64,000 nucleotides of DNA from positions 31,111-95,110 of the forward strand of contig DATJTI010000032.1 in the NCBI GenBank assembly GCA_035503615.1, read 5' to 3'. The notes beneath the pieces were generated by a model that did not search any database, was not told where the DNA came from, and saw only the letters and a list, made by a program, of their open reading frames with translations. This stretch comes from AP-15 sp035503615 (GTDB taxonomy: Bacteria > Pseudomonadota > Alphaproteobacteria > ATCC43930 > CGMCC-115725). Position 1 is the stretch's first letter. The number at the start of each line of letters is the position of its first letter. This document shows positions 53,289 to 61,663 of the stretch, one piece after another. The position numbers and the translations under genes were made by a program.

Positions 53289-55969
53289 GAGGTTGCGTCC
53301 TTCGCATCCCGCGACAGCGCCGCCTGCGCTGCCGCCAAACGCGCGATCGGCACCCGATAAGGCGAGCACGAAACGTAATCGAGCCCGACCTCCTGGAAAA
53401 ACCGGATCGAGGCCGGATCGCCGCCGTGCTCGCCGCAAATGCCGAGCTTGAGCTCCGGGCGGGCGGCGCGGCCACGCTCGGCGGCGATGCGCACCAGTTC
53501 GCCGACCCCGGCGACGTCGATACTGACAAACGGGTCGTGTTCGAGGATCCCCTGCCGCAGATAGGCGCCGAGGAAGCTGGCTGCGTCATCGCGCGACAGG
53601 CCGAACACGGTCTGCGTCAGATCGTTGGTGCCAAAGCTGAAAAATTCAGCCGTTTCGGCGATCTCGCCAGCGCGCAGCGCGGCTCGCGGCAATTCGATCA
53701 TCGTGCCGACCAGATAGGGCACCTCGACACCGGACCGCTTCATGACGGTGCGCCCGACCCGGTCGATCATCTCCTTCAGGATGTCGAATTCCACCTTGGT
53801 GGCGATCAGCGGCAGCATGATCTCGGGAGCGACCACCTCACCGGTTTCCTTGAGCACGGTGGCGGCGGCCTCGAAAATCGCGGTCGCCTGCATCTCGTAG
53901 ATCTCGGGATAGGTAATGCCGAGCCGGCAGCCGCGATGGCCGAGCATCGGGTTCGTCTCGTGCAACGCCAGCGCGCGCTGGCGCACCTGGGCGACATCAC
54001 GGTCCGTCAGCCGCGCCATCTCCTCGAATTCCGCCGCGCTCTTGGGCAAAAACTCATGGAAAGGCGGGTCGAGCAGCCGGATCGTGACCGGCAGGCCCTT
54101 CATGATGCGAAAGAGCTCGGCAAAATCCCGGCGCTGCATCGGCAATAGCTCGGCCAGCCCGGCGCGCCGCCCGTCCTCGTCATCGGCCATGATCACCCGG
54201 CGGATCGGGCCGATGCGATCAGCTTCGAAGAACATGTGCTCGGTGCGCGACAAGCCGATTCCCTCCGCGCCGAACCGGCGGGCGGTGCGGGCGTCCGCTT
54301 CGGTCTCGGCGTTGGCGCGGACCTTCATCGTGCGCAGCGCGTCGGCCCAGCCCATCAGCGTCGCGAAATCGCCGGACAATTCGGGCTGGATCGTCGGCAC
54401 CTCGCCGACCATGACCTCGCCGGTCGAGCCGTCGATGGTCACGATCTCACCGGCTTTGACGAGAGTGGTGCGTACCGCCATCGTCCGCTTGGCATAATCG
54501 ACGTGCAGATCGCCGGCGCCGACGACGCAGGGCCGACCCATGCCGCGCGCAACCACCGCGGCGTGGCTGGTCATGCCGCCGCGGCTCGTCAGAATCCCCT
54601 TGGCGGCGTGCATGCCGTGAATGTCCTCGGGGCTTGTTTCGATCCGCACCAGGATAACCGCCTCGCCACGGGCGGCGAGTGATTCGGCTTCCTCGGCGGA
54701 AAACACGACCCGGCCCGAGGCCGCCCCCGGCGAGGCCGGCAGCCCGCGGATCAAGACCGCTGTCTTGGCCTTTGGATCGAGCATCGGATGCAACAGCTGG
54801 TCAAGCGAGTTGGGCTCGATCCGGCGGATCGCTTCGGCACGGTCGATGACCCCGTCGGTCACCAGCGCCACCGCGATCTTGAGTGCGGCCTGGGCGGTCC
54901 GCTTGCCGGCACGCGTCTGCAGCATCCACAATTTGCCGCGCTGCACGGTGAACTCGATATCCTGCATGTCGCGGTAATGCTGTTCGAGCACCTGCCGCAC
55001 CCGGCGCAGCTCACCCAGCACCTCGGGCATCGTCTCTTCCATCGCCGGCAGGCTCGAATTGTTGGCCTTTTTGCCGGCGATCGTCAGATGCTGCGGCGTG
55101 CGGATCCCGGCGACGACATCTTCGCCCTGGGCGTTGACTAGGTACTCGCCGAAAAACTCGTTCTCTCCGGTCGAGGGGTCGCGAGTGAAGGCGACGCCGG
55201 TTGCGCAGTCGGGCCCCATATTGCCGAACACCATCGCCTGCACATTGACCGCCGTGCCCCATTCGGCGGGGATCTCATGGAGGCGGCGATAGGTCACCGC
55301 GCGCGGGTTCATCCACGAGCCGAACACTGCGGCGATCGCCCCCCACAGCTGGTCCTGCGGGTTCTGCGGGAATGGCTTTCCAGTATCCTGGGCCACGACA
55401 TCTTTGAACCCGTCGACGATGATCTTCCAATCCTCGGCGTCGAGTTCGGTGTCGAGCGTCTGGTCGATATCGCGCTTGTGATCATCGAGCAGGCTCTCGA
55501 AACGATGGTGCCCGATCCCGAGCACAACCTGGCCATACATCTGGATGAACCGGCGATAGCTGTCATAGGCGAAGCGCGCGTCGCCGCTGGTCCTCGCCAA
55601 CCCTTCGACCGAACGGTCGTTGAGCCCGAGATTGAGCACGGTATCCATCATGCCCGGCATCGATGTGCGGGCACCGGAGCGGACCGACACCAAGAGCGGG
55701 TTGCCGGCATCGCCAAAGCGCGTGCCGAGCGCCTTCTCGATCGCTGCGAGGCCGCTCGAGACCTCTCTTTCGAGACCGGGCGGATAGGTCTTGCCGTTCG
55801 CGTAAAACCAGGTGCACACCTCGGTCGTGATCGTGAAACCGGGCGGTACCGGCAGCCCGAGCTCGCTCATCTCGGCGAGGCCGGCCCCCTTGCCGCCGAG
55901 CAGGTTGCGCAGCGCTGCGCCGCCCTCGGCGCTGCCACCGCCGAACCGATAGACCCACTTTTTGGTCAT
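53285..55969 (-). CDS. ppdK: Pyruvate, phosphate dikinase
   Basis: PPDK converts pyruvate, ATP and Pi to PEP, AMP and PPi, reversibly. The 894-residue protein shows the N-terminal ATP-grasp domain (GGKGAGLAEMSELGLPVPPGF, SVRSGARTSMPGMMDTVLNLG), the swivelling phosphohistidine domain with H469 (GGMTSHAAVVARGMGRPCVVG), and the C-terminal PEP/pyruvate barrel with GTNDLTQ and the catalytic Cys in GICGEHGG. Length is typical. ATG 55969 reads MTKKWVYRFGGG. It lies downstream of glyQ/glyS (a common alphaproteobacterial order). Confidence 0.97.
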   Translation of the reverse strand: MTKKWVYRFGGGSAEGGAALRNLLGGKGAGLAEMSELGLPVPPGFTITTEVCTWFYANGKTYPPGLEREVSSGLAAIEKALGTRFGDAGNPLLVSVRSGARTSMPGMMDTVLNLGLNDRSVEGLARTSGDARFAYDSYRRFIQMYGQVVLGIGHHRFESLLDDHKRDIDQTLDTELDAEDWKIIVDGFKDVVAQDTGKPFPQNPQDQLWGAIAAVFGSWMNPRAVTYRRLHEIPAEWGTAVNVQAMVFGNMGPDCATGVAFTRDPSTGENEFFGEYLVNAQGEDVVAGIRTPQHLTIAGKKANNSSLPAMEETMPEVLGELRRVRQVLEQHYRDMQDIEFTVQRGKLWMLQTRAGKRTAQAALKIAVALVTDGVIDRAEAIRRIEPNSLDQLLHPMLDPKAKTAVLIRGLPASPGAASGRVVFSAEEAESLAARGEAVILVRIETSPEDIHGMHAAKGILTSRGGMTSHAAVVARGMGRPCVVGAGDLHVDYAKRTMAVRTTLVKAGEIVTIDGSTGEVMVGEVPTIQPELSGDFATLMGWADALRTMKVRANAETEADARTARRFGAEGIGLSRTEHMFFEADRIGPIRRVIMADDEDGRRAGLAELLPMQRRDFAELFRIMKGLPVTIRLLDPPFHEFLPKSAAEFEEMARLTDRDVAQVRQRALALHETNPMLGHRGCRLGITYPEIYEMQATAIFEAAATVLKETGEVVAPEIMLPLIATKVEFDILKEMIDRVGRTVMKRSGVEVPYLVGTMIELPRAALRAGEIAETAEFFSFGTNDLTQTVFGLSRDDAASFLGAYLRQGILEHDPFVSIDVAGVGELVRIAAERGRAARPELKLGICGEHGGDPASIRFFQEVGLDYVSCSPYRVPIARLAAAQAALSRDAKDATS

Positions 55970-56210
55970 CCGTCGCCCACCCTCGCGTGGTCAAAAATTC
56001 AGCGTCGCAGAAATTCGCGTTGCCGGCCGCATCCGCGCCTTCAGCCGCCCTGCACCTGTCGCTTACCCGGCAACGGCGAAATCGCCAGCCGTACCGCAAC
56101 CTTGTCGGAGCGAACGGGAACGCGCCACCATTTGTTCCCCTGTGGGCCGCCGAGTCTCATGTGGGATCATGCCCGTCACATCCCAATGCCCTGCCCAAGC
56201 TTGGCCCCGT

Positions 56211-58436
56211 CTAGCCCTCGATCAGCGAGAAATCGGCCACCTGGTTCATCGTCGCCCGGATCCGCGACAACAGCCGCAACCGGTTCTGGCGCAGCTCGGG
56301 ATCGTCGGTATTGACCGTGACCTTGTCAAAAAACTCGTCCACCGGCCTTCGCAATCGCGCCAATTCCGCCATCGCCTCCTCGAACTTTTCGGCGCGCACG
56401 AATTCGCCGGTACGCATCGCTATTTTATCGAGGCTCTCGGCAAGCGAGATTTCTTCAACCTGACACAGCAGGGACGCATCGACATCACTTCCGCGGAAAG
56501 AGCCGTCTTTGCGGTCCTCGATGCGAACGAGATTGACCGCGCGGCGGTACGCGATCAGCAAATTCGCTCCATCATCCGCGTCGAGAAAACCGGCCAGCGC
56601 CTCGACACGCGCCCGCAGGCGAACCAGATTGTCCTCATACGTGCCGGTATAAGGGATGGCCCCGGCACCGAATTGGACAAAGGCCGCAGCAATCAGATCG
56701 TGGCGGACTCCTTGATCATGTAAATGAACCTTGAGCCGGTCGGTGATGAAGGCGAGCAGCTCGGACACAGCGGCCGCAATCTCGCTCTGCTCACCCAATG
56801 CGGGCAGCCCCGGCGCAGCTCGGGCGACGGCAAATGCCTTCGCCAGCCGCAGCCGCAAGTCGTTTTCGAGGATCAGCCGGATCACACCCTGGGCCGCACG
56901 ACGGAGTGCGAACGGGTCGCGTGAACCAGTCGGCTTCTCGTCGATCGCAAAGAAAGCGACCAGCGTATCGATCTTGTCCGCGAGGGCGACGACAATCGAA
57001 TTCGGCGCGGTGGGACAAATATCGTCAGGACCAAGCGGTTTGTACTGATCGGCTATCGCGTCGGCGACTTCGCACGGCTCGCCATCGTGGAGAGCGTAAT
57101 ACCGCCCCATCACTCCCTGCAATTCGGGGAACTCGCCGACCATGCCGGTGGAGAGATCGGCTTTGGCGAGCCGCGCCGCGCGCCGCGCCAACCGACTTAG
57201 CTCCGAACGATCATTCCCACGAACGCGGGAAACCAGGGTCCTGGGATTCGGGCGCTCCCCCTGGCCCCCCGCTTGCGCGGGGGTGACGGATGAATCATCC
57301 CGAAAGCGGGCGTTCCTGGAGAGAAACTCCGCCAGCGCCTCGACCCGCTCGACCTTGTCGTATACGCTGCCGAGCTTGGCGTGGTAGACCCGGTCCTTCA
57401 GGGCTTCGACGCGGTCTTCGAGCCTGACCTTGCGGTCCTGGTCCCAGAAAAAGCGGGCGTCGGCGAGGCGGGCGCGCAGGACGCGCTCGTTGCCGGCGAT
57501 GATCGCCTTGCCGCCATCCGCGGCGAGATTATTGGCGATGAACAGGAAATATGGCGCCGGCCGACCATCGGCATAGACACACGAAAAGTACTTCTGGTGC
57601 GCGCGCATCGCCGTTTGCAGCACTTCGGGCGGCAGGCCCTCGGGCAATGGCCGCACAAAATCGGCATCGATCCTGCCGGCGAGCACGATCGGGAACTCGG
57701 CGAGGCCGGTCACCTCGTCGAGCAATCCCGGATCGGGCTTGACCGCCAACCCCAGCTCCGCGGCACGGCGGTCAAGATCGTTCCGGATCAGCTCGCGGCG
57801 CCGGTCCTGATCGACGATCACATAAGCCTGTTGCAGCCTTTCGAGATAATCGGCGGCATCGGCAACGCTGATCTCGTCCGGCGCCAGAAAACGGTGGCCA
57901 CGCGTGGTGCGGCCGACCGGCACCCCATCGAGCGCCAATGGCAAGATGTCGCCGTCGTAGAGAGAGACGAGCGACGTCAGTGGCCTCACCCAGCGCAGCA
58001 GCGCGCCCGGCCAGCGCATCGATTTCGGCCAGGGCAATTCGGCGATCGCCGCCCGGATCAGCTCCGGCAGCACTTCGGCGGATGGCCGGCCAGAGCGCTT
58101 GACCACCGCGAAATAGAATTGGCCGCGGCCGGTGTCGCGGATCTCGCATTCCTCGATCGAGCCGAGACCGGCCGAGCGCAGGAACCCGTCGATCGCCGCC
58201 GGCGGCGCCCCGACCCGCGGGCCGCGCCGCTCTTCGCTACGATCGGGCTGGACCGCGGCGATGCCGTCGGCAATCACGACGAGCCGGCGCGGCGTGACAT
58301 AGGAACGCAGTTCGCCGGCGGGGATTTCGGCCGCGGCAAGCTTGTCGCGAATGAGACTGGCGAGATCCTCGATCGCGCGGCGCTGCATCCGCGCCGGGAT
58401 TTCCTCGGACAACAGCTCGAGCAGCAATTCGCCCAT
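56211..58436 (-). CDS. glyS: Glycyl-tRNA synthetase beta subunit
   Basis: The beta subunit of the alpha2beta2 glycyl-tRNA synthetase, responsible for tRNA-Gly recognition and full activity. It is 741 residues, somewhat longer than the ~690-700 expected. Landmarks: ELLSEEIPARMQ at the start, KLGSVYDKVERVEALAEFL, AKADLSTGMVGEFPELQGVMGRYYA, and a C-terminal anticodon-binding domain. The extra length is from residues ~373-409: an insertion coded by a palindromic repeat (57211-57320) that reads FRDDSSVTPAQAGGQ and LVSRVRGND. It is in frame and has no stop, so the protein is presumably functional. It follows glyQ after 15 bp. Confidence 0.95.
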   Translation of the reverse strand: MGELLLELLSEEIPARMQRRAIEDLASLIRDKLAAAEIPAGELRSYVTPRRLVVIADGIAAVQPDRSEERRGPRVGAPPAAIDGFLRSAGLGSIEECEIRDTGRGQFYFAVVKRSGRPSAEVLPELIRAAIAELPWPKSMRWPGALLRWVRPLTSLVSLYDGDILPLALDGVPVGRTTRGHRFLAPDEISVADAADYLERLQQAYVIVDQDRRRELIRNDLDRRAAELGLAVKPDPGLLDEVTGLAEFPIVLAGRIDADFVRPLPEGLPPEVLQTAMRAHQKYFSCVYADGRPAPYFLFIANNLAADGGKAIIAGNERVLRARLADARFFWDQDRKVRLEDRVEALKDRVYHAKLGSVYDKVERVEALAEFLSRNARFRDDSSVTPAQAGGQGERPNPRTLVSRVRGNDRSELSRLARRAARLAKADLSTGMVGEFPELQGVMGRYYALHDGEPCEVADAIADQYKPLGPDDICPTAPNSIVVALADKIDTLVAFFAIDEKPTGSRDPFALRRAAQGVIRLILENDLRLRLAKAFAVARAAPGLPALGEQSEIAAAVSELLAFITDRLKVHLHDQGVRHDLIAAAFVQFGAGAIPYTGTYEDNLVRLRARVEALAGFLDADDGANLLIAYRRAVNLVRIEDRKDGSFRGSDVDASLLCQVEEISLAESLDKIAMRTGEFVRAEKFEEAMAELARLRRPVDEFFDKVTVNTDDPELRQNRLRLLSRIRATMNQVADFSLIEG
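57211..57320. repeat. Palindromic repeat element inserted in frame within glyS
   Basis: A ~110-bp element with three similar arms: 57211-57237 (TCATTCCCACGAACGCGGGA + AACCAGG), 57260-57290 (inverted, containing CCCCCGCTTGCGCGGGGG) and 57294-57318 (TCATCCCGAAAGCGGGCG + TTCCTGG). Each arm has an internal hairpin, and the first two face each other. It resembles alphaproteobacterial REP-like elements and the Rickettsia palindromic elements that also insert into protein genes. Confidence 0.8.
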
Positions 58437-58451
58437 GTCAGGTGTCGGGTC

Positions 58452-59312
58452 TCAGGCGGCCGCGCCGGCGAGCCAGGCTTCGCAGCAGCCGCGGGCCAGC
58501 GTGCGAACCCGCAGGATGTAGGCGGCGCGCTCGGTCACACTGATCGCCCCGCGCGCATCGAGCAGGTTGAACAGGTGGCTCGCCTTCAGGCACTGGTCAT
58601 AGGCCGGCAATGCGAGACCGCGTTCGAGCGCCTGGCCGCATTCGCGCTCGGCATCCTCGAAATGGCGGACGAGGCGTGCGGTGTCGGCGAGTTCGAAATT
58701 ATAGGCCGAGAATTCGCGCTCGGCGCGCCGGAACACGTCGTCATAGGTGATCCGGCCCGGCCCGGAAACGCCATTATAGTCGAGCTCGAAAATGCTTTCG
58801 ACGCCTTGCACATACATCGCCAGCCGCTCGAGGCCATAGGTCAGCTCGGTCGAAACCGGGTCGCATTCGATGCCGCCGACCTGCTGGAAATAGGTGAACT
58901 GGCTGACCTCCATGCCGTCGAGCCAGACTTCCCAGCCGAGCCCCCAGGCGCCCAAGGTCGGGCTCTCCCAATCATCCTCGACAAAGCGGATGTCGTGGCG
59001 GGCGGCATCGATACCGATTGCCGCGAGGCTGGCCAGGTACAGCTGCTGGCTGTCGGATGGCGCCGGCTTCAGGATGACCTGCAGCTGATAGTATTGCTGC
59101 AACCGGTTCGGGTTGTCGCCGTAACGGCCATCGGTCGGCCGACGCGACGGCTGGACATAGGCGGCGCGCCACGGCGCCGGCCCGAGCGCGCGCAAGGCGG
59201 TTGCCGGGTGGAAGGTCCCGGCCCCGACTTCGACATCATAGGGTTGCAGGATTACGCAGCCCGCTGCGGCCCAGAACCGTTGCAGGTCGAAGATCATCGC
59301 CTGAAAGCTCAT
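58452..59312 (-). CDS. glyQ: Glycyl-tRNA synthetase alpha subunit
   Basis: The catalytic alpha subunit, class II, of glycyl-tRNA synthetase. The 286-residue protein starts MSFQAMIFDLQRFWAAAGCVILQPYDVEVGAGTF, has AAYVQPSRRPTDGRYGDNPNRLQQYYQ and ITYGLERLAMYVQGV motifs. ATG 59312 precedes them. It forms the operon with glyS (15 bp away). Its 5' region contains a 19-bp tandem repeat (59323-59369). Confidence 0.97.
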   Translation of the reverse strand: MSFQAMIFDLQRFWAAAGCVILQPYDVEVGAGTFHPATALRALGPAPWRAAYVQPSRRPTDGRYGDNPNRLQQYYQLQVILKPAPSDSQQLYLASLAAIGIDAARHDIRFVEDDWESPTLGAWGLGWEVWLDGMEVSQFTYFQQVGGIECDPVSTELTYGLERLAMYVQGVESIFELDYNGVSGPGRITYDDVFRRAEREFSAYNFELADTARLVRHFEDAERECGQALERGLALPAYDQCLKASHLFNLLDARGAISVTERAAYILRVRTLARGCCEAWLAGAAA

Positions 59313-59322
59313 CGCCGCCCCT

Positions 59323-59369
59323 TTGCCGCCCGACCGTCCCGTTGCCGCCCGACCGTCCCGTTGCCGCCC
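59323..59369. repeat. 19-bp tandem repeat in the glyQ leader
   Basis: TTGCCGCCCGACCGTCCCG is present at 59323-59341 and 59342-59360, with a partial third copy (TTGCCGCCC, 59361-59369), directly upstream of the glyQ start (59312). On the minus strand it is a GC-rich leader (CGGGACGGTCGGGCGGCAA). Confidence 0.9.
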
Positions 59370-59380
59370 AAATCGCAGGC

Positions 59381-59608
59381 TCAGCGTGGCTGCGGGCAGT
59401 CGGGCCGGTCACAGCCCGCGGCCCGTGCCGGGACATAGGCGCCGCAAACCCCGCAGGCGACCAGTTCCTCGGCCGGGATCGCCCGTCGCGACGCGGCGGC
59501 ACGGCGCTGCTCGAGCCCGCGGGCGGTTCCGTTGAGCCAGCGATAAGCGAGCCACCCCACGCCAAACACCAAGATCAGGACGACGAGATCGGGAACCTCG
59601 AACATCAT
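59381..59608 (-). CDS. Small membrane-anchored zinc-ribbon-like protein
   Basis: A 75-residue protein with an N-terminal hydrophobic helix (LVVLILVFGVGWLAYRWL, residues ~8-25), a basic linker, and C-terminal cysteines (ACGVCG, then C and C in CDRPDC), which resemble a zinc ribbon of the PP0621-like family. Function unknown. It is 68 bp upstream of glyQ's start and 67 bp downstream of the S49 peptidase stop on the same strand, so it may be part of that transcript. Confidence 0.7.
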   Translation of the reverse strand: MMFEVPDLVVLILVFGVGWLAYRWLNGTARGLEQRRAAASRRAIPAEELVACGVCGAYVPARAAGCDRPDCPQPR

Positions 59609-59675
59609 CGAGATTTACCGGTGGGGCACGAGCCCGGTCAAGAACGCCGCTCGACCGACCGCGTGACATCGCTTG

Positions 59676-60542
59676 TCAGAGCCCGAACCGGGCCCAAATC
59701 AGCCGCGTTTCGAGCCATTCGGCGAGATCGGTCAGCGCCGCGGCAGGCTCGCGGGCGGTGAAGGACAGCCGGCTCCACAATGACCGCCGGCGTTCGACGG
59801 CGATCGCGCGCAGCCTGACCCGATCGCCATAACGGGCGCGCATCACGCCGTGCAGTTCGCCGATCCCGTCGATCAGCCCGCGCCGGGCGGCCATCTGCCC
59901 GGTCAAGACGTCGCCCTCGAACAGGCTGTCGTCGGCAGCATCGATCTTGGCCCCGCGGCGGCGCCGGACATGCTCCTTGAAGGCGCGGTGGATATCGGCC
60001 TGCAGCCCGGCAAGGCGCTCGACATCACCGGGATCCTCGGGCAGGAACGGGTCGAGCAGGGATTTGCGGGCGCCGGCGGTATGGAGGCGGCGCTCGATGC
60101 CGAGTCGCCCGATCAGCTCGGCGAGGCCGAAACCGGCGCTGATGACACCGATCGAGCCGACCAGAGAGGTCTCCTCGCCGAAGATCTCGTCGCCGGCGAG
60201 TGCCAGCCAATAGCCGCCCGAGGCTGCCACATCTTCGGCAAAAGCAATGACCGGGATGTGCTTCTGGTCGGCGAGCTGCCGAATCCGGCGAAACAGCAGT
60301 GCCGATTGCACCGGCGACCCACCGGGCGAATTGACGACGATCGCGACCGCGACCAGGCCACGCAGGCTGAACCCCCGTTCGATGGCCCGGGCATGGCTCC
60401 CCAGCGAGATGCCGTGGCGCCGCAGCCGCGGCATGATGACGCCCTCGAAGCGCAGCACCGCAACCACCGGCCCGCGCCGCCACAGTCGCTCGACATCGAG
60501 GTAGTCGCGGAGCTTCACGGCCGGCCCGATCGACCGCCGCAC
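59676..60542 (-). CDS. S49 family peptidase (SppA/SohB-like)
   Basis: A 288-residue serine peptidase of family S49. Catalytic Ser108 in ASGGYW (after AFAEDVA) and Lys160 in GARKSLL form the dyad, with the typical GSIGVI. The N-terminus (RDYLDVERLWRRGPVVAVLRFEG) lacks an obvious membrane segment, so it may be a cytoplasmic-facing or soluble form. The start is uncertain: GTG 60542 (chosen) or GTG 60518. Longer in-frame starts further upstream are overlap with the methyltransferase gene. It follows that gene by about 30 bp. Confidence 0.85.
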   Translation of the reverse strand: MRRSIGPAVKLRDYLDVERLWRRGPVVAVLRFEGVIMPRLRRHGISLGSHARAIERGFSLRGLVAVAIVVNSPGGSPVQSALLFRRIRQLADQKHIPVIAFAEDVAASGGYWLALAGDEIFGEETSLVGSIGVISAGFGLAELIGRLGIERRLHTAGARKSLLDPFLPEDPGDVERLAGLQADIHRAFKEHVRRRRGAKIDAADDSLFEGDVLTGQMAARRGLIDGIGELHGVMRARYGDRVRLRAIAVERRRSLWSRLSFTAREPAAALTDLAEWLETRLIWARFGL

Positions 60543-60573
60543 CGGGCGAGGCGGCGGCAGCGCACACTTCGGC

Positions 60574-61332
60574 TCAAAGGTCGAGCCCCCGCCCTTCCCT
60601 GAGCACGCCCTCGGCAGCAGCAGTCGGCCGTCCGTCGGGCCGGTGCAGCACCAGCCCCGCGGCGAGCCGCGCCGGCGCTGCGACCTGCTTGCGGGCCCGC
60701 AGCAGGACCCGGCTCGCCGCCTGGTCGGCGCCGGGCCATAACGGGAAGATGACGATTTCGCCCGCCCGGCCGGCGATCTGCGCCAGCAGCACATCGATGC
60801 GGTCGGCGCGATGGATGAAGGTCACCGTGCCTTTCGGCCGCACCATCGCCAGCGAGAAGCGCACCCAGGCGGCGAGATCGGCTTCGCCTTCGATCGTTGC
60901 GGCGGCCCTGCCCGGTTGTGCCGATGCGACCGCCCGGCCGGGCTCGTGATAGGGCGGGTTCGCCATCACATGGTCGAAGGCGCCGGGCGACAGCCGCGGC
61001 GGCGGCCGCAGCAAATCGCCGATCATCACCGAGACCCGAGCTTCGAGGCCGTTCAGGATCGTGTTGTCGCCGGCGAGGCGCACCAGCTCGCGCTGCATCT
61101 CGAGGCCGACGAGGCGGGTATGCGGCACTCGCGCCGCCAGGCACAACATCGCCGCACCGGCGCCGCAGCCGACATCGAGCACGAGCTGATGCGGCTCGGC
61201 GGGGATCGCAGCGGCGAGAAAGATCGGATCGATCGCGACCCGGTAGCCGGAGGCCGGCTGACGCAAGCGAATGCGCCCGCCGAGCAGCCGGTCTTCGGTA
61301 AATTCGGGTGCGGCACCGGGCGCCGAACTCAC
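60574..61332 (-). CDS. SAM-dependent methyltransferase (TrmN6-like)
   Basis: A 252-residue N6-adenine-type methyltransferase with SAM motif LDVGCGAGAAMLCLAAR and the catalytic NPPY in ANPPYHEPG. It is most similar in layout to COG4123, which includes TrmN6 (tRNA1-Val adenine-37 N6-methyltransferase). GTG 61332 overlaps the DUF2007 stop by 4 bp (GTGA), so the two are coupled. The specific RNA target is not certain. The C-terminal third (RVLLRARKQVAAPARLAAGLVLHRPDG) is typical for the family. Confidence 0.85.
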   Translation of the reverse strand: MSSAPGAAPEFTEDRLLGGRIRLRQPASGYRVAIDPIFLAAAIPAEPHQLVLDVGCGAGAAMLCLAARVPHTRLVGLEMQRELVRLAGDNTILNGLEARVSVMIGDLLRPPPRLSPGAFDHVMANPPYHEPGRAVASAQPGRAAATIEGEADLAAWVRFSLAMVRPKGTVTFIHRADRIDVLLAQIAGRAGEIVIFPLWPGADQAASRVLLRARKQVAAPARLAAGLVLHRPDGRPTAAAEGVLREGRGLDL

Positions 61333-61541
61333 CCGACACTCTCGTCCGATGCGTCGAGCAAGGCGCGGGCGCGGATGAAATCCTGTTCCGCCACCATCAG
61401 CCTGCGCGGGATCGCGCCGATGCTGCCTTCGACGAAGCTCGTGTAATGGTCGAGCACCACGCTGTCGATGCCAGAATCGCGCAGCAGGGCCTGCACCCAC
61501 GAAAGCCGCACCGCGTTGTTGGTGCGCAACAGCTCTTTCAT
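61329..61541 (-). CDS. DUF2007 domain protein
   Basis: A 70-residue protein of the DUF2007 family, small proteins often described as putative signal-transducing. It reads MKELLRTNNAVRLSWVQALLRDSGIDSVVLDHYTSF, with RRLMVAEQDFIRARALL at the end. ATG 61541 is used. It overlaps the methyltransferase start by 4 bp (GTGA) and diverges from the octaprenyl synthase at 61664. The molecular role is unknown. Confidence 0.85.
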   Translation of the reverse strand: MKELLRTNNAVRLSWVQALLRDSGIDSVVLDHYTSFVEGSIGAIPRRLMVAEQDFIRARALLDASDESVG

Positions 61542-61663
61542 CGCATCGATCTTCGGCAGGCTCGAAAGGGGGGCGAATGGTGCGGCTCTTGACCGGTCGG
61601 CGACGCATTCTATGCTCATTCGGGTTCGGACGCATCAAGCCGATCGAGGGCTGATCGTCCGCG

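Noticed and set aside
53141..54148. 335-codon plus-strand frame opposite ppdK
   Set aside because: PPDK motifs read on the minus strand; shadow.
57381..59438. 685-codon plus-strand open frame opposite glyS and glyQ
   Set aside because: Both glycyl-tRNA synthetase subunits are clear on the minus strand; shadow.
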